Shown in pieces: positions 42,161 to 49,369 of a stretch of DNA of 64,000 bases. Below the pieces are notes generated by a model that did not search any database, was not told the origin of the DNA, and saw only the letters and a program-made list of their open reading frames with translations. The translations under genes and the position numbers were made by a program. The DNA is from VRUE01 sp963817905 (GTDB lineage Bacteria > Actinomycetota > Thermoleophilia > Solirubrobacterales > 70-9): NCBI GenBank assembly GCA_963817905.1, contig CAWFPS010000003.1, forward strand, positions 806,001 to 870,000, written 5' to 3'. Each line of letters begins with the position of its first letter. The first letter of the stretch is position 1.

Positions 42161-42264
42161 GCTGGACTACGTGGGGCGTGGTTTCAAGCGGTTTCCGGGG
42201 GATCGGGTCCCGCTGGGATCGGCTGGAATCTGTGGGGCATGTTGCCCCATTTGTTGCCCCAGGG
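42161..42264. repeat. Left-end sequence repeat, copy 2
   Basis: Partner of 40361-40464 at offset 1,800 bp, with the same paired GTTGCCCCA motif at 42241-42249 and 42253-42261. The remaining bases of 42081-42265 hold no gene. Confidence 0.8.
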
Positions 42265-42265
42265 A

Positions 42266-42952
42266 TCAGGCGAGGAGCTCGTCGATGCGGGATCGGACGA
42301 GCCGAGCGCGCCCGGCTCCTGATGGACCGTAGAAAGCGGTGGCACTCTGAACCGCGTAGTCGAAATAGAACTCCCCTTGAAGCTCGGCCAGCTCGTCGCG
42401 GATGTAGGAACGCAGATCGGGCGCTGCGGACGCGACTTCCTCGATTAGCTCAGAGCGTCCATCGATCAGCGCGAGCACGTCGTGAATATCGAGACTGGGC
42501 AGCAGGTCGCCATCACCCCGACCCTTCCAGGCGCAGAGCTTCGTCGCAACGAGCGCCGGCGGCGCTGCGGCACGTATCTCGGCACCGGATTCGAGAGTGA
42601 CCGTCACGGCGCTGGAGATCGCCTCGTCGTACCAGGGGTTGGAGAAACCGAGGATGTCGGGATCGGTCGGCATGACATCCAAAACGAGTTGCGGATCAGC
42701 GCTTCTCCACCGACATATGACGGGCTCACCCATCGCCTCCTGAAGCCCTCGCTCGCGAAGCCGTTCGCCGAGCCGGTGGTACTTCACACGGCTCGCCACC
42801 TCGCAGACCACATCGACATCTTCCGTCGCCCGCGTCGGAGGAGCGCCGGGCTCGGTGATCCAGAGATGAACCGTGGCACCGCCCACGAAAACGACCTCAT
42901 CGAGCAGAGGCCCCAGAAGCGCTGCCGCAGTCTCCAACTGAAGTGCGCTCAC
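42266..42952 (-). CDS. Nucleotidyltransferase, AbiEii-like toxin candidate
   Basis: 228 residues. VVFVGGATVHLWI..RATEDVDVVCEV has the GG motif and D-x-D metal site of the AbiEii-like nucleotidyltransferase fold; PPALVATKLCAWKGRGDGD and SLDIHDVLALIDGR match its later helix with Lys and Asp. The GTG start at 42952 overlaps the TGA of the winged-helix gene upstream as GTGA. This antitoxin-first, overlapping order is that of AbiE and MenAT type systems. The toxin would modify tRNA or a similar target. Confidence 0.82.
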   Translation of the reverse strand: MSALQLETAAALLGPLLDEVVFVGGATVHLWITEPGAPPTRATEDVDVVCEVASRVKYHRLGERLRERGLQEAMGEPVICRWRSADPQLVLDVMPTDPDILGFSNPWYDEAISSAVTVTLESGAEIRAAAPPALVATKLCAWKGRGDGDLLPSLDIHDVLALIDGRSELIEEVASAAPDLRSYIRDELAELQGEFYFDYAVQSATAFYGPSGAGRARLVRSRIDELLA

Positions 42953-43476
42953 CGGCCTGCGACCACGGATCGCTCTCGCAGCATCTTCGAGAGAAAGTCT
43001 CCCGCTACCTTCCGGACCCGAGCATCTCCGGCCCTGAGGCTGTCGAGCAGAGCGAGGACTTCACCGAGCTCCGACCAATTCTCCACCGCCTCAGGTGCAG
43101 CAGGGTGCAGCGGCTCGATGGCCTGCCCCCGAACTCGCCCAAGGGCGAAGGGCCAGACGGGAGGGGGCTCGTCGCCCGAGGAGCGGATTGTGCCCGCCAT
43201 CGGCTCCGCCGCCCATGCCGCAGGCATGCCCGGCGTCAGCGCACCGAGCCGACTAGGAGCAACGAAGCGGAGCGCATGAAGCGTGAACTCCTCGAAGTGA
43301 GGGAGATGGACTTCGCGACGGTCCACCGAATACAGATCCGCGCCCTTCGCTCGCTCCAGCGCCCGCTGGACGACCGGGTGCGGAACACGGAGACGCTCCG
43401 CAAGCGACCGGTAGCTCCAAGCCCCATCGTTGGCGAGCAACCCCCCGAGGACGTAGACATCGGAATCCTTGACCAT
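42949..43476 (-). CDS. Winged-helix regulator/antitoxin paired with the nucleotidyltransferase
   Basis: 175 residues. KDSDVYVLGGLLANDGAWSYRSLAERLRVPHPVVQRALERAKGADL is a winged helix-turn-helix. The middle (FVAPSRLGALTPGMPAAWAAEPM) is a segment seen in regulators paired with nucleotidyltransferase genes, and the C-terminal helix region would contact the toxin. The ATG at 43476 is chosen over the upstream start at 43512, which lies inside the operator-like repeats. It probably represses its own promoter at 43486-43511. Confidence 0.78.
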   Translation of the reverse strand: MVKDSDVYVLGGLLANDGAWSYRSLAERLRVPHPVVQRALERAKGADLYSVDRREVHLPHFEEFTLHALRFVAPSRLGALTPGMPAAWAAEPMAGTIRSSGDEPPPVWPFALGRVRGQAIEPLHPAAPEAVENWSELGEVLALLDSLRAGDARVRKVAGDFLSKMLRERSVVAGR

Positions 43477-43485
43477 GATGAAAAC

Positions 43486-43511
43486 TGTATCAGGTATCAA
43501 TACGCGATACA
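43486..43511. promoter_or_regulatory. Inverted TGTATC/GATACA operator candidate
   Basis: TGTATC (43486-43491) and GATACA (43506-43511) are exact inverted repeats around a further GGTATC copy, 10 bp before the start of the winged-helix gene. AT-rich for this genome. Fits an autoregulatory operator of the toxin-antitoxin pair. Confidence 0.5.
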
Positions 43512-43527
43512 TGGAGGCACAGGACGG

Positions 43528-43827
43528 CTATTCGGACTGCGGATCGTCCGCCACGTGACGGGGCGCGCACTCGGTGCCTGGCCCATGTAGCTGACCGATC
43601 TGGATCGTCTCGTCGTCCCAACCCCAAACCGAGAAACCAGCCGCCGCGAGTTCAAGGACCGAGTCGAGCCTTGCTTTCGCCTTTGCGATGTCCATCGGTT
43701 CAGTCAGCTCCTCAATTTCGTATCCCGCCTCCGCCCTCCTCGCAACGACGTCAATCAGCTCATCAGTGATTTGCTCGCCGCTGGCCGTCTTGCCGTAGGT
43801 CTTCCTCTCCGTCGATCGCACAGACAA
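43528..43827 (-). CDS. Small protein with CopG-like N-terminus, 99 aa
   Basis: From the TTG at 43827 (or GTG 43821). ERKTYGKTASGEQITDELIDVVARRAEAGYEIEEL matches the N-terminal half of actinobacterial ribbon-helix-helix (CopG-type) antitoxins, but the DNA-binding half is replaced by MDIAKAKARLDSVLELAAAGFSVWGWDDETIQIGQLHGPG, unknown to me. It is divergent from the gene at 43845 with only 17 bp between them. A shortened copy of the same sequence is in element A at 41198-41416, so the module was present in both elements. Confidence 0.6.
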   Translation of the reverse strand: MSVRSTERKTYGKTASGEQITDELIDVVARRAEAGYEIEELTEPMDIAKAKARLDSVLELAAAGFSVWGWDDETIQIGQLHGPGTECAPRHVADDPQSE

Positions 43828-43844
43828 TAAGTATCGTAGAAACC

Positions 43845-44189
43845 GTGGGCCACCAGCGCATCAAGACCGAGCACGCCGGGCCGAAGAACGGCGGCGGAGC
43901 GTGGATGACGCGTGCCGAGGCGAAGGAGACCTCCAGGCACAGGCGTCGCCAGGTCGACAAGCACGGCGCCACTGAGGTACGTCCCGATGAACGGTTTCAC
44001 ACCGAGCCACAAGAGTCGTCCTCAACTCGATCAACCAAGCCGAAGGAACCTTGGACCGACCCCGATCCCCAACCCGGCGACTTCGATATCGAGCTTGACC
44101 GTGCTCGGCCCGATCAAATCGAGATACACGACGGCTTCCGACGGAGAGCTCTCGATCCAGCAGTGAAGGCAGCGAAGCCCATTGCATAA
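43845..44189 (+). CDS. Small basic protein with GHQRIKTEHAGPKNGGG motif
   Basis: 114 residues from a GTG. The N-terminus (GHQRIKTEHAGPKNGGGAW..RAEAKE) resembles a short conserved motif that I associate with small uncharacterised proteins near toxin-antitoxin-type genes, so I give no function. The rest is acidic and probably disordered (DPDPQPGDFDIELDRARPDQ). It lies 17 bp from the divergent CopG-like gene. In element A the same start codons survive but the frame continues into unrelated sequence. Confidence 0.55.
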   Translation: MGHQRIKTEHAGPKNGGGAWMTRAEAKETSRHRRRQVDKHGATEVRPDERFHTEPQESSSTRSTKPKEPWTDPDPQPGDFDIELDRARPDQIEIHDGFRRRALDPAVKAAKPIA

Positions 44190-44251
44190 GGCCGGAGGCA
44201 TAACCCGTGCGTCTACAAGACGTGATCCACGCGTCCCCATAGGATGCCGCC

Positions 44252-46189
44252 ATGCAGCTGGAGTCAATGTGGGTTCACGGAATGCGTCGTTTCGGAGGGG
44301 AAACGCCAACCCGACTCCGCCTGGACGCTCCGTTGATCTGCCTTATCGGAGCAAATGAGGTTGGCAAGTCCACGCTTCTGGATGCACTAGAGCTCGTTCA
44401 ACAAACACCGGACGAGGAGTCCGAGGATCTGCCGGCGGTCCCAGCCTCAGACTGGACGAGAGGGGAAAGCCTGCCCAGCGATCGCGTAATCGTCCGCCTG
44501 CGCTATCGCCTTGGCGCCGAGGACCTACGCCTCCTATCGGAGCTGGAAACCGCCGATCGTCTTGGCGACGTGCGCTGGCTCGAACAGACAAAGCTCGTCG
44601 ATGGCTCGGTTGTCACGGAGGTGATGCCTAAACCGACCCGCGATAGGACTGACCGGCATAAGCTCGGTGAGTTGATCGAAAAGGCTCGCGACGTCGAGGG
44701 CAATTTTCTCGCCCAAGTACATGAGGACACACCTGCAGCCCCGGCAACGCTAGATCAGATTGTCGAAGACCTAGGCTCCAGCCACTACTACATCAACCGA
44801 AATCGCCTAAGTGAGCTTGCAGATTTCCTAGACGCCGAGGGCCAGCACCCGGGGATCGCCCAGAAGCTAAGAAAGGTCGAGGAGCTTGAGGCCATCGCAC
44901 ACCCTCGAGATGAGGCTCGTGATGCACTTCAACCACTCATACCTCGCTTCGTGCGATTTGAGCCTGAGGTTCGAGAACTAGCCAACGAATATGACTTGGC
45001 GGTTCTCGCCGCAGATCCCCATCCAGCACTTCGAAATCTCGCTGAGCTAGCCGAACTTAACCTAGAGGCACTGCTTCAAGAGATCCAAAACGACCTAACT
45101 GGGAATGTTGAAGAGCGTGTCGAGTCTGCCAAGCAAGAGCTCAAACGGCAATTTAGTGCTTGGACGCAAAAACCGCCCGTAACCGTGACGGTTGATACGT
45201 CAGGTACCCGACTACTTGTACACGTCAAGTCAGGCAGTGGAACGCCAATGAAGATTGGGGAGAGGAGCGATGGACTACGCCAGTTCGTAGCCTTGGTCGC
45301 GCTGACCGCCGGAGAAGGGCATGTCGTCCCACCAATCCTTCTGATCGATGAGGCAGAGAGACACCTTCATTACGACGCGCAGGCCGATCTCATGGGAGTA
45401 CTTGCCAGCCAGACGGCGGCATCCCAGGTGATCTATACGACTCACTCGGCTGCCTGCCTACCCGAGGATCTCGGATCCTGTGTCCGAGTGGTGCGCGGGA
45501 TCGGTGATCAAATGCGAAGTGCCGTCGACCAGCAATTTTGGAGTGACGATCCTGGTGTGGTCCCATTGCTCTTGGCAATGGGCGCTGGGTCCCTAGCTTT
45601 CGTCCCCCTTCGTCCAGCAGCCATCGTGGAAGGCCCTAGCGACCTAATTCTGCTGCCTTCACTAATGCTGGAGGCAGTCGGTGGAACTGAGTTGGGTTTT
45701 CAGGTTGTGCCCGGGGCCGCAGGGGTTCCGCCGGAGAGAGTTGCGGGTCTGGATCTTCATGGGGTAAAGACGGTATGGATACTCGATGGAGATAAAGCCG
45801 GAGTCGAACGTCAGAGCTTCCTTAAGAAGCAGAGCATTCCCAGTTCTCGGATTCACCTTCTGAAATCTGGAGCAAACGGACTCGATCTTGAGGATCTGAT
45901 CCACCGCAGCACGTACGTTGAGGCCGTCAATGCATATGGCAGCGATCTTGGATCGAAAGTTCAATTTGCATCAAAGCACCTTCCCAAGGACGCTTGCAAA
46001 AGGCATAAGGCCGTGGAGACGTGGTGTAAAAAACAAGGAATCAAGGCTCCCGGGAAGGCGGCCATCGCAAACAAGGTTCTCGAACTCCGCGGTGACAAGC
46101 CATTGCTCGAACCAACGAGGCGGGTGGCCCTTCGCAGCCTGCACAAGAAAGATTTCGAAACAACTAAAGGAAGACCTGCAACCAACTGA
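44252..46189 (+). CDS. OLD-family ATPase with C-terminal TOPRIM nuclease
   Basis: 645 residues. ABC-type ATPase: Walker A GANEVGKS (33-40), signature GERSDGLRQFVAL (about 336-348), Walker B ILLIDEAE (362-369) and H-loop TTHSA (396-400). It is followed by a TOPRIM domain with E460 in IVEGPSD and D512/D514 in WILDGDKAG. This is the order of OLD nucleases, known in anti-phage functions (P2 Old, GajA of Gabija). No UvrD-like GajB gene is adjacent, so it is a class 1, stand-alone OLD. Its base composition is more A/T-rich than the rest of the window, a sign of transfer. Its end overlaps the convergent integrase gene by 26 bp. Confidence 0.88.
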   Translation: MQLESMWVHGMRRFGGETPTRLRLDAPLICLIGANEVGKSTLLDALELVQQTPDEESEDLPAVPASDWTRGESLPSDRVIVRLRYRLGAEDLRLLSELETADRLGDVRWLEQTKLVDGSVVTEVMPKPTRDRTDRHKLGELIEKARDVEGNFLAQVHEDTPAAPATLDQIVEDLGSSHYYINRNRLSELADFLDAEGQHPGIAQKLRKVEELEAIAHPRDEARDALQPLIPRFVRFEPEVRELANEYDLAVLAADPHPALRNLAELAELNLEALLQEIQNDLTGNVEERVESAKQELKRQFSAWTQKPPVTVTVDTSGTRLLVHVKSGSGTPMKIGERSDGLRQFVALVALTAGEGHVVPPILLIDEAERHLHYDAQADLMGVLASQTAASQVIYTTHSAACLPEDLGSCVRVVRGIGDQMRSAVDQQFWSDDPGVVPLLLAMGAGSLAFVPLRPAAIVEGPSDLILLPSLMLEAVGGTELGFQVVPGAAGVPPERVAGLDLHGVKTVWILDGDKAGVERQSFLKKQSIPSSRIHLLKSGANGLDLEDLIHRSTYVEAVNAYGSDLGSKVQFASKHLPKDACKRHKAVETWCKKQGIKAPGKAAIANKVLELRGDKPLLEPTRRVALRSLHKKDFETTKGRPATN

Positions 46190-47393
46190 CGAGCCGGTTT
46201 CTGCTAGCTGATTCGGGCAGCAAAAGATCCAGCGCCGGAGCCTCGTCGCCGGGCAGTAGATGCGTGTAGCGGGTCAGCGTGAATGCGGGTGAATGGTGGC
46301 CGAGGGCGCGGCTCAGTTGGAGGAGGTTGGTGCCTTGGCTGAGATGGAGCGAGGCGAAGGTGTGGCGGAACGTGTGGAAGCCGGCCCAGGGGGCGTCGAC
46401 CTCCTCTGCAAGCGGCTTGAGGACGCGGCGGCGGAGGTTGCCGGGGTTGAGCGGGCCTCCTGCCTCGCTGGGGAAGGCGAGGGCGGTCGAGTCTTGATCG
46501 GGCTGGGAGGCGAGGTGGGCGCGCAGCTTCGTCGCGAGCGACACCGGTAGGCGAACCTCGCGGTTCCCGTATTTGCTCTTGGGCGGCACGATCCGGTCGC
46601 GGACTATGGCGCGGCGGATACAGACCTCGGGCTCGCCCTGATCGAGCTGGAGGTGCAGGCGCTGGAGGGCAATCGCCTCGCTGATTCGCAGGCCGGTCGC
46701 GGCCAGGAGCTCGAAGAGCGGCCGGTGGCGCTCGGGTGCCATCGCCAAGACCGCCGCGAGCTGGTCGCGGCTGAATACCTTGACCTCCTCGTCGGGCAGC
46801 TGCTCGCGGTGCGGCATCGCGAGGCCCTGGGCTGGGTTGTGGCGGATCAGGCCCTCGCGCTTTGCGGTCGCCAGGGCAGCACGCAGAGGGATCACGGCGT
46901 TGGCGATGGTGCGGTCGCTGAGGCGCTTGCCCTGCTCTGACTCGTCGGCGAGCCAATCCATGAAGCGGGCGAGCGCGTAGGTGCTCACGTCGGCCAGCTT
47001 CAGCTTGCGCGGGAAGTGGCGGTGGGCGTAGGCGCGGATCAGGCGGCGGTATTCCTCACGGGTGCTCTCGCGGAAGCCGCGCCTTCCCTGGCCGCGGTAG
47101 CGCTCGACCCATTCATCTACGTAGCGGAGGAAGCCGATGGTCGTGCGCTCTTGCAGCTCACCGCGGTCGCGGTCGGTCTCGCTTTCGCGCTTGATCCGCT
47201 TCGCTTCCTCGTAGGTGCGGGCGTGGCGCTTTCGCTGCCGCCCCGCGCTGCGGAAGACCGAGACGTAGCCGATCGTCCGGCCCTTGCCGTCCACGCGCTT
47301 GAAGACGCCGGGCGTCTTGGTCTTTCTGAGCCGCCGCTTGTCGCCGCAGCCTGTACCGGCCCCTGGGGCCGACGTATCCTGGGAAACGCTCAT
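46164..47393 (-). CDS. int: Tyrosine recombinase / integrase of the tRNA-Arg island
   Basis: 409 residues. Catalytic residues in order: R236 (TGLRISEA), K272/K274 in KSKYGNREVRL, H340 and R343 (HTFRHTFASLHL), H366 (LGHHSP) and the nucleophile Y376 (TRYTHLLP). The N-terminus has a short basic arm-binding region (GVFKRVDGKGRTIGYVSVFRSAGRQRKRHARTYEEAKR). A SAM-like core-binding domain spans about 85-185. The ATG at 47393 is chosen; the open frame continues upstream to 560 codons through tandem repeats but without family similarity. It lies 1.3 kb from the intact tRNA-Arg, as expected for a site-specific integrase. Confidence 0.93.
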   Translation of the reverse strand: MSVSQDTSAPGAGTGCGDKRRLRKTKTPGVFKRVDGKGRTIGYVSVFRSAGRQRKRHARTYEEAKRIKRESETDRDRGELQERTTIGFLRYVDEWVERYRGQGRRGFRESTREEYRRLIRAYAHRHFPRKLKLADVSTYALARFMDWLADESEQGKRLSDRTIANAVIPLRAALATAKREGLIRHNPAQGLAMPHREQLPDEEVKVFSRDQLAAVLAMAPERHRPLFELLAATGLRISEAIALQRLHLQLDQGEPEVCIRRAIVRDRIVPPKSKYGNREVRLPVSLATKLRAHLASQPDQDSTALAFPSEAGGPLNPGNLRRRVLKPLAEEVDAPWAGFHTFRHTFASLHLSQGTNLLQLSRALGHHSPAFTLTRYTHLLPGDEAPALDLLLPESASRNRLVSWLQVFL

Positions 47394-47476
47394 GAGCACC
47401 ACCTCGTGAGCCGGGGGCGGGTCGTTTGCGCGGCGCCGCCCCATTTGCGTTGTCGGACAAAACGTTAACAGGAGAA

Positions 47477-47653
47477 ATGGGAGTTCCCCCTCAGCTCCAG
47501 TCGAAACGCTTCGTCCTGCGATTCGTCCCTGGGGCTGAGCACAGGAGAGCAGATCCCATCGGGGTTCCAACTGGGGTTCCCATCGGGGTTCCAACTGAGG
47601 CTCCCACTGGGGTTGATACGGCTTCCGCGCGAGAGCGGCACCGGACCGCTTGA
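47477..47653 (+). CDS. Possible small repeat peptide, 58 aa
   Basis: ATG at 47477 follows AGGAGAA closely. The product (MGVPPQLQSKRFVLRF..) contains GVPTGVPIGVPTEAPTGV, which is encoded by the tandem repeat at 47557-47617. It is divergent from the integrase gene. No homology recognised; it may be non-coding. Confidence 0.3.
   Translation: MGVPPQLQSKRFVLRFVPGAEHRRADPIGVPTGVPIGVPTEAPTGVDTASARERHRTA
47557..47617. repeat. 24-bp tandem repeat upstream of the integrase
   Basis: Two units starting CATCGGGGTTCCAACT at 47557 and 47581 and a partial third (CACTGGGGTT) at 47605. They are 160 bp before the integrase start. They could bind a directionality factor, or code for a repeat peptide. Confidence 0.7.
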
Positions 47654-47980
47654 GACCTGGCTTTGCGACGACAGCGCTTCGCTGACATGTATTCCCGGAA
47701 GGGGGTGTCGATTCATCCGCTCGTGCGGTCTCAGTCGCCGTCAGCTCGCGAGTCCGACCCGCTGCGTCAGCCTCGCCATGGCTCTGCTGACCTTCGCCTC
47801 TTGAGTGGACGCCCGGCCGCCGATTCGGACGGCCGGACATCTGCATCGGATGAGGCGAACCAACGGCTGCGGCTTTCCGAGGGCCGAGGCAGGGACGCAG
47901 CCCAGACCTAAGGCTCCGTTCCTCCCTGTGGCCTGCGCCTCGGCCCTCGGGAAGCCGCTTGCCACGCCGCCCTGATCGAC
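47654..47980. other. Non-coding stretch with no recognised feature
   Basis: Open frames exist on both strands but none has a good ribosome-binding site, codon pattern or recognisable product. GAGGGCCGAGGC (47879 region) recurs inverted as GCCTCGGCCCTC at about 47938, a weak hairpin that could end the gene at 47981 on the minus strand. Confidence 0.4.
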
Positions 47981-48385
47981 TCAGCCCTTGCGCGGGTCGA
48001 GTTGCTCGATCAACTCCTCGCAGGTGCTCTTGGCTCGCTGGTAGCGCTGCTTGGCGCTCTCTTCTTCTTCCTCAAGCAGGCGGGCGCAGGCCGAGCCCTC
48101 CAGCACACATCCAGCTTCGCCGTGCAGGCGCCGCAGCAGTTCGATCAGGTCGTGCGGCGGCATCGTCAGGGCGACGGTCGCGCCCCAATGCTCTGGTGCC
48201 CAGCCGATGTCCTCCAGAAGGCGGAAGTCTTCGCCGAACTCGATTCCCAGCCGCTCGGCCTTGGCGAAGTCCTTCTCCTCGATCGCGATCCAGAAGTCGC
48301 CGATGCCGCTGAGGTGGTCGAGAACGAGCTCGTAGAGCGCGTCTCGGCGCTCCCGGTCGATCGTCGCGGTGGTTTTGCCGGGCAC
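47981..48385 (-). CDS. Hypothetical protein, 134 aa
   Basis: An acidic, helical protein (ERRDALYELVLDHLSGIGDFWIAIEEKDFAKAERLGIEFGEDFRLLEDIGW). FWIAIEEKDFAKAERLG and the DIGW stretch look conserved in style, and the C-terminal half is a likely coiled coil (LLEEEEESAKQRYQRAKSTCEELIEQL). Start is the GTG at 48385. It lies between the integrase and the right att site. I recognise no function; a directionality factor would usually be smaller and basic. Confidence 0.65.
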   Translation of the reverse strand: MPGKTTATIDRERRDALYELVLDHLSGIGDFWIAIEEKDFAKAERLGIEFGEDFRLLEDIGWAPEHWGATVALTMPPHDLIELLRRLHGEAGCVLEGSACARLLEEEEESAKQRYQRAKSTCEELIEQLDPRKG

Positions 48386-48701
48386 GGTGTCCCCTTTCGG
48401 TCAGGACGCCGAAGAGAGGGGCCCAGGGATGCCGCCCGGCGCCCGCGCACTGCGGGTACCGTCCGTCTTGCATCGAAGCGCTGTCTTCGGTGCCGGGCCC
48501 CGGGGCGTTTGCGCGTCGCCGGGGCCGCTATGTGGTCTTGTCGGCGGCGAACGTAGGTGGACGGGACGCCCGTCTCAAGGCCTGCCGCCGAACCTCACTC
48601 GGACCTCATGTTGCCCCAGGCGTTGCCCCAAGGCGATTTTCGGCGGTTCCGGGCAACGCTGAAAACCCCGCAAACCCGCTCCCCAAGCGGGATTCAGCGA
48701 A
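48386..48701. other. Right att arm region with paired GTTGCCCCA motif
   Basis: No gene is seen. The pair GTTGCCCCA at 48610-48618 and 48622-48630, with the same 3-bp spacer length as at 40441 and 42241, stands about 70-90 bp from the att core. The left copy is about 100 bp from its core. This mirror placement fits arm-type integrase sites. Confidence 0.55.
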
Positions 48702-48775
48702 CGCGCCAGACAGGATTCGAACCTGTGACCTTCGGTTTCGTAGACCGACGCTCTATCCAACTGAGCTACTGGCGC
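48702..48775 (-). tRNA. tRNA-Arg(ACG)
   Basis: 74 nt: acceptor GCGCCAG/CTGGCGC, D-arm GCTC..GAGC, anticodon stem TCGGT/ACCGA with loop CTACGAA (anticodon ACG), T-arm ACAGG/CCTGT with TTCGAAT, discriminator G; CCA is not encoded. The 3' half from the anticodon loop is the attachment site of the adjacent island; insertion restored the full gene. A34 would be deaminated to inosine to read CGN codons. Confidence 0.97.
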
Positions 48776-48827
48776 GGGATTGGGCTTGGTGGCCCGGAGG
48801 GGCGATTCTAGGGACTTGGGGCGGTGG

Positions 48828-49298
48828 TTAGGCGGCTTCCGGCTGGGTGGGCTGGTTCAGCCGCACGTGCCACTGGACGGTAGCGGTCGCCACGCGCTGG
48901 CCGTCGGCGTCGGTCAGCTCTATCTCGCAGGGGAAGACGACCTTGCCCTCGGCGTCGAGGGTGGCGAGGGCCTCCTCGGCGGGAACGGCGAGGCGAGCCT
49001 TTGCCTCGATCGGGCCCTTGGCGATCTTTTCGTAGGAGACCTCGGCGCTGCGGGCGAGCGGCGTGACGTCGCCCATGCGCTCCGCGAAGGCGCCGACGAA
49101 GGCGGCTCCGGAGGCCGTCTCGGCAGCGGTGAAGAGGGCGCCGGCGTGCTGGGAGCCGACGTGGTTGGTCAGCTCGGCGCGTTCCGGCAGGACGACTACC
49201 GCCTCCCCGGCCGAGACGCTGGTGATCTCCAGCCCGAGAAACCCGGCGAAGGGGACCGCCTGGCTCATCCCCTGCGCGATCGCGTCGAAATCCGTCAT
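48828..49298 (-). CDS. Hotdog-fold thioesterase (DUF4442/PaaI-like)
   Basis: 156 residues. FAGFLGLEITSVSAGEAVVVLPERAELTNHVGSQHAGALFTAAETASGAAFV is the hotdog core; NHVGSQHAGAL is the HGG-type loop with the catalytic-region histidine. Members hydrolyse acyl-CoA thioesters. The ATG at 49298 is chosen; a longer frame from 49637 is a shadow of the next gene. Being next to an enoyl-CoA hydratase gene suggests acyl-CoA metabolism. Confidence 0.82.
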   Translation of the reverse strand: MTDFDAIAQGMSQAVPFAGFLGLEITSVSAGEAVVVLPERAELTNHVGSQHAGALFTAAETASGAAFVGAFAERMGDVTPLARSAEVSYEKIAKGPIEAKARLAVPAEEALATLDAEGKVVFPCEIELTDADGQRVATATVQWHVRLNQPTQPEAA

Positions 49299-49317
49299 CG
49301 GCCGCAACCCTATCCCG

Positions 49318-49364
49318 TTCCGGTGCGCTTTATGTGGTCCTACGGTGCAAAAGGCGCACCGGAA
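49318..49364 (-). terminator. Hairpin after the enoyl-CoA hydratase gene
   Basis: Arms TTCCGGTGCGC (49318-49328) and its complement (49354-49364), extended inward by three pairs including one G-U. It lies 6 bp after the stop of the minus-strand gene at 49370. Confidence 0.7.
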
Positions 49365-49369
49365 GGAGC

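Larger units (their letters stand above)
40302..48743. mobile_element. Integrative element (two in tandem?) in tRNA-Arg(ACG)
   Basis: Bounded by a perfect 42-bp repeat equal to the 3' half of the intact tRNA-Arg at its right end. The tyrosine integrase (46164-47393) lies on the tRNA side. Cargo includes VapBC, a pRiA4b ORF-3 protein, an AbiE-like pair, a CopG-like protein and an OLD-type protein. A third partial att core at 42137-42143, followed by a second copy of the left-end sequence, suggests element A (about 40344-42143) and element B (42144-48743) arrived in succession. Element A has no integrase. The OLD gene is clearly richer in A/T than the host genes. There is no conjugation or replication gene, so it is at most integrative and mobilisable. 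Confidence 0.85.

Noticed and set aside
44252..46189. Gabija system
   Set aside because: GajA-like OLD protein is present, but no UvrD-type GajB gene is adjacent.
46164..47846. 560-residue integrase with long N-terminal extension
   Set aside because: The extra residues come from tandem repeats and have no integrase similarity; MSVSQD at 47393 is the natural start.
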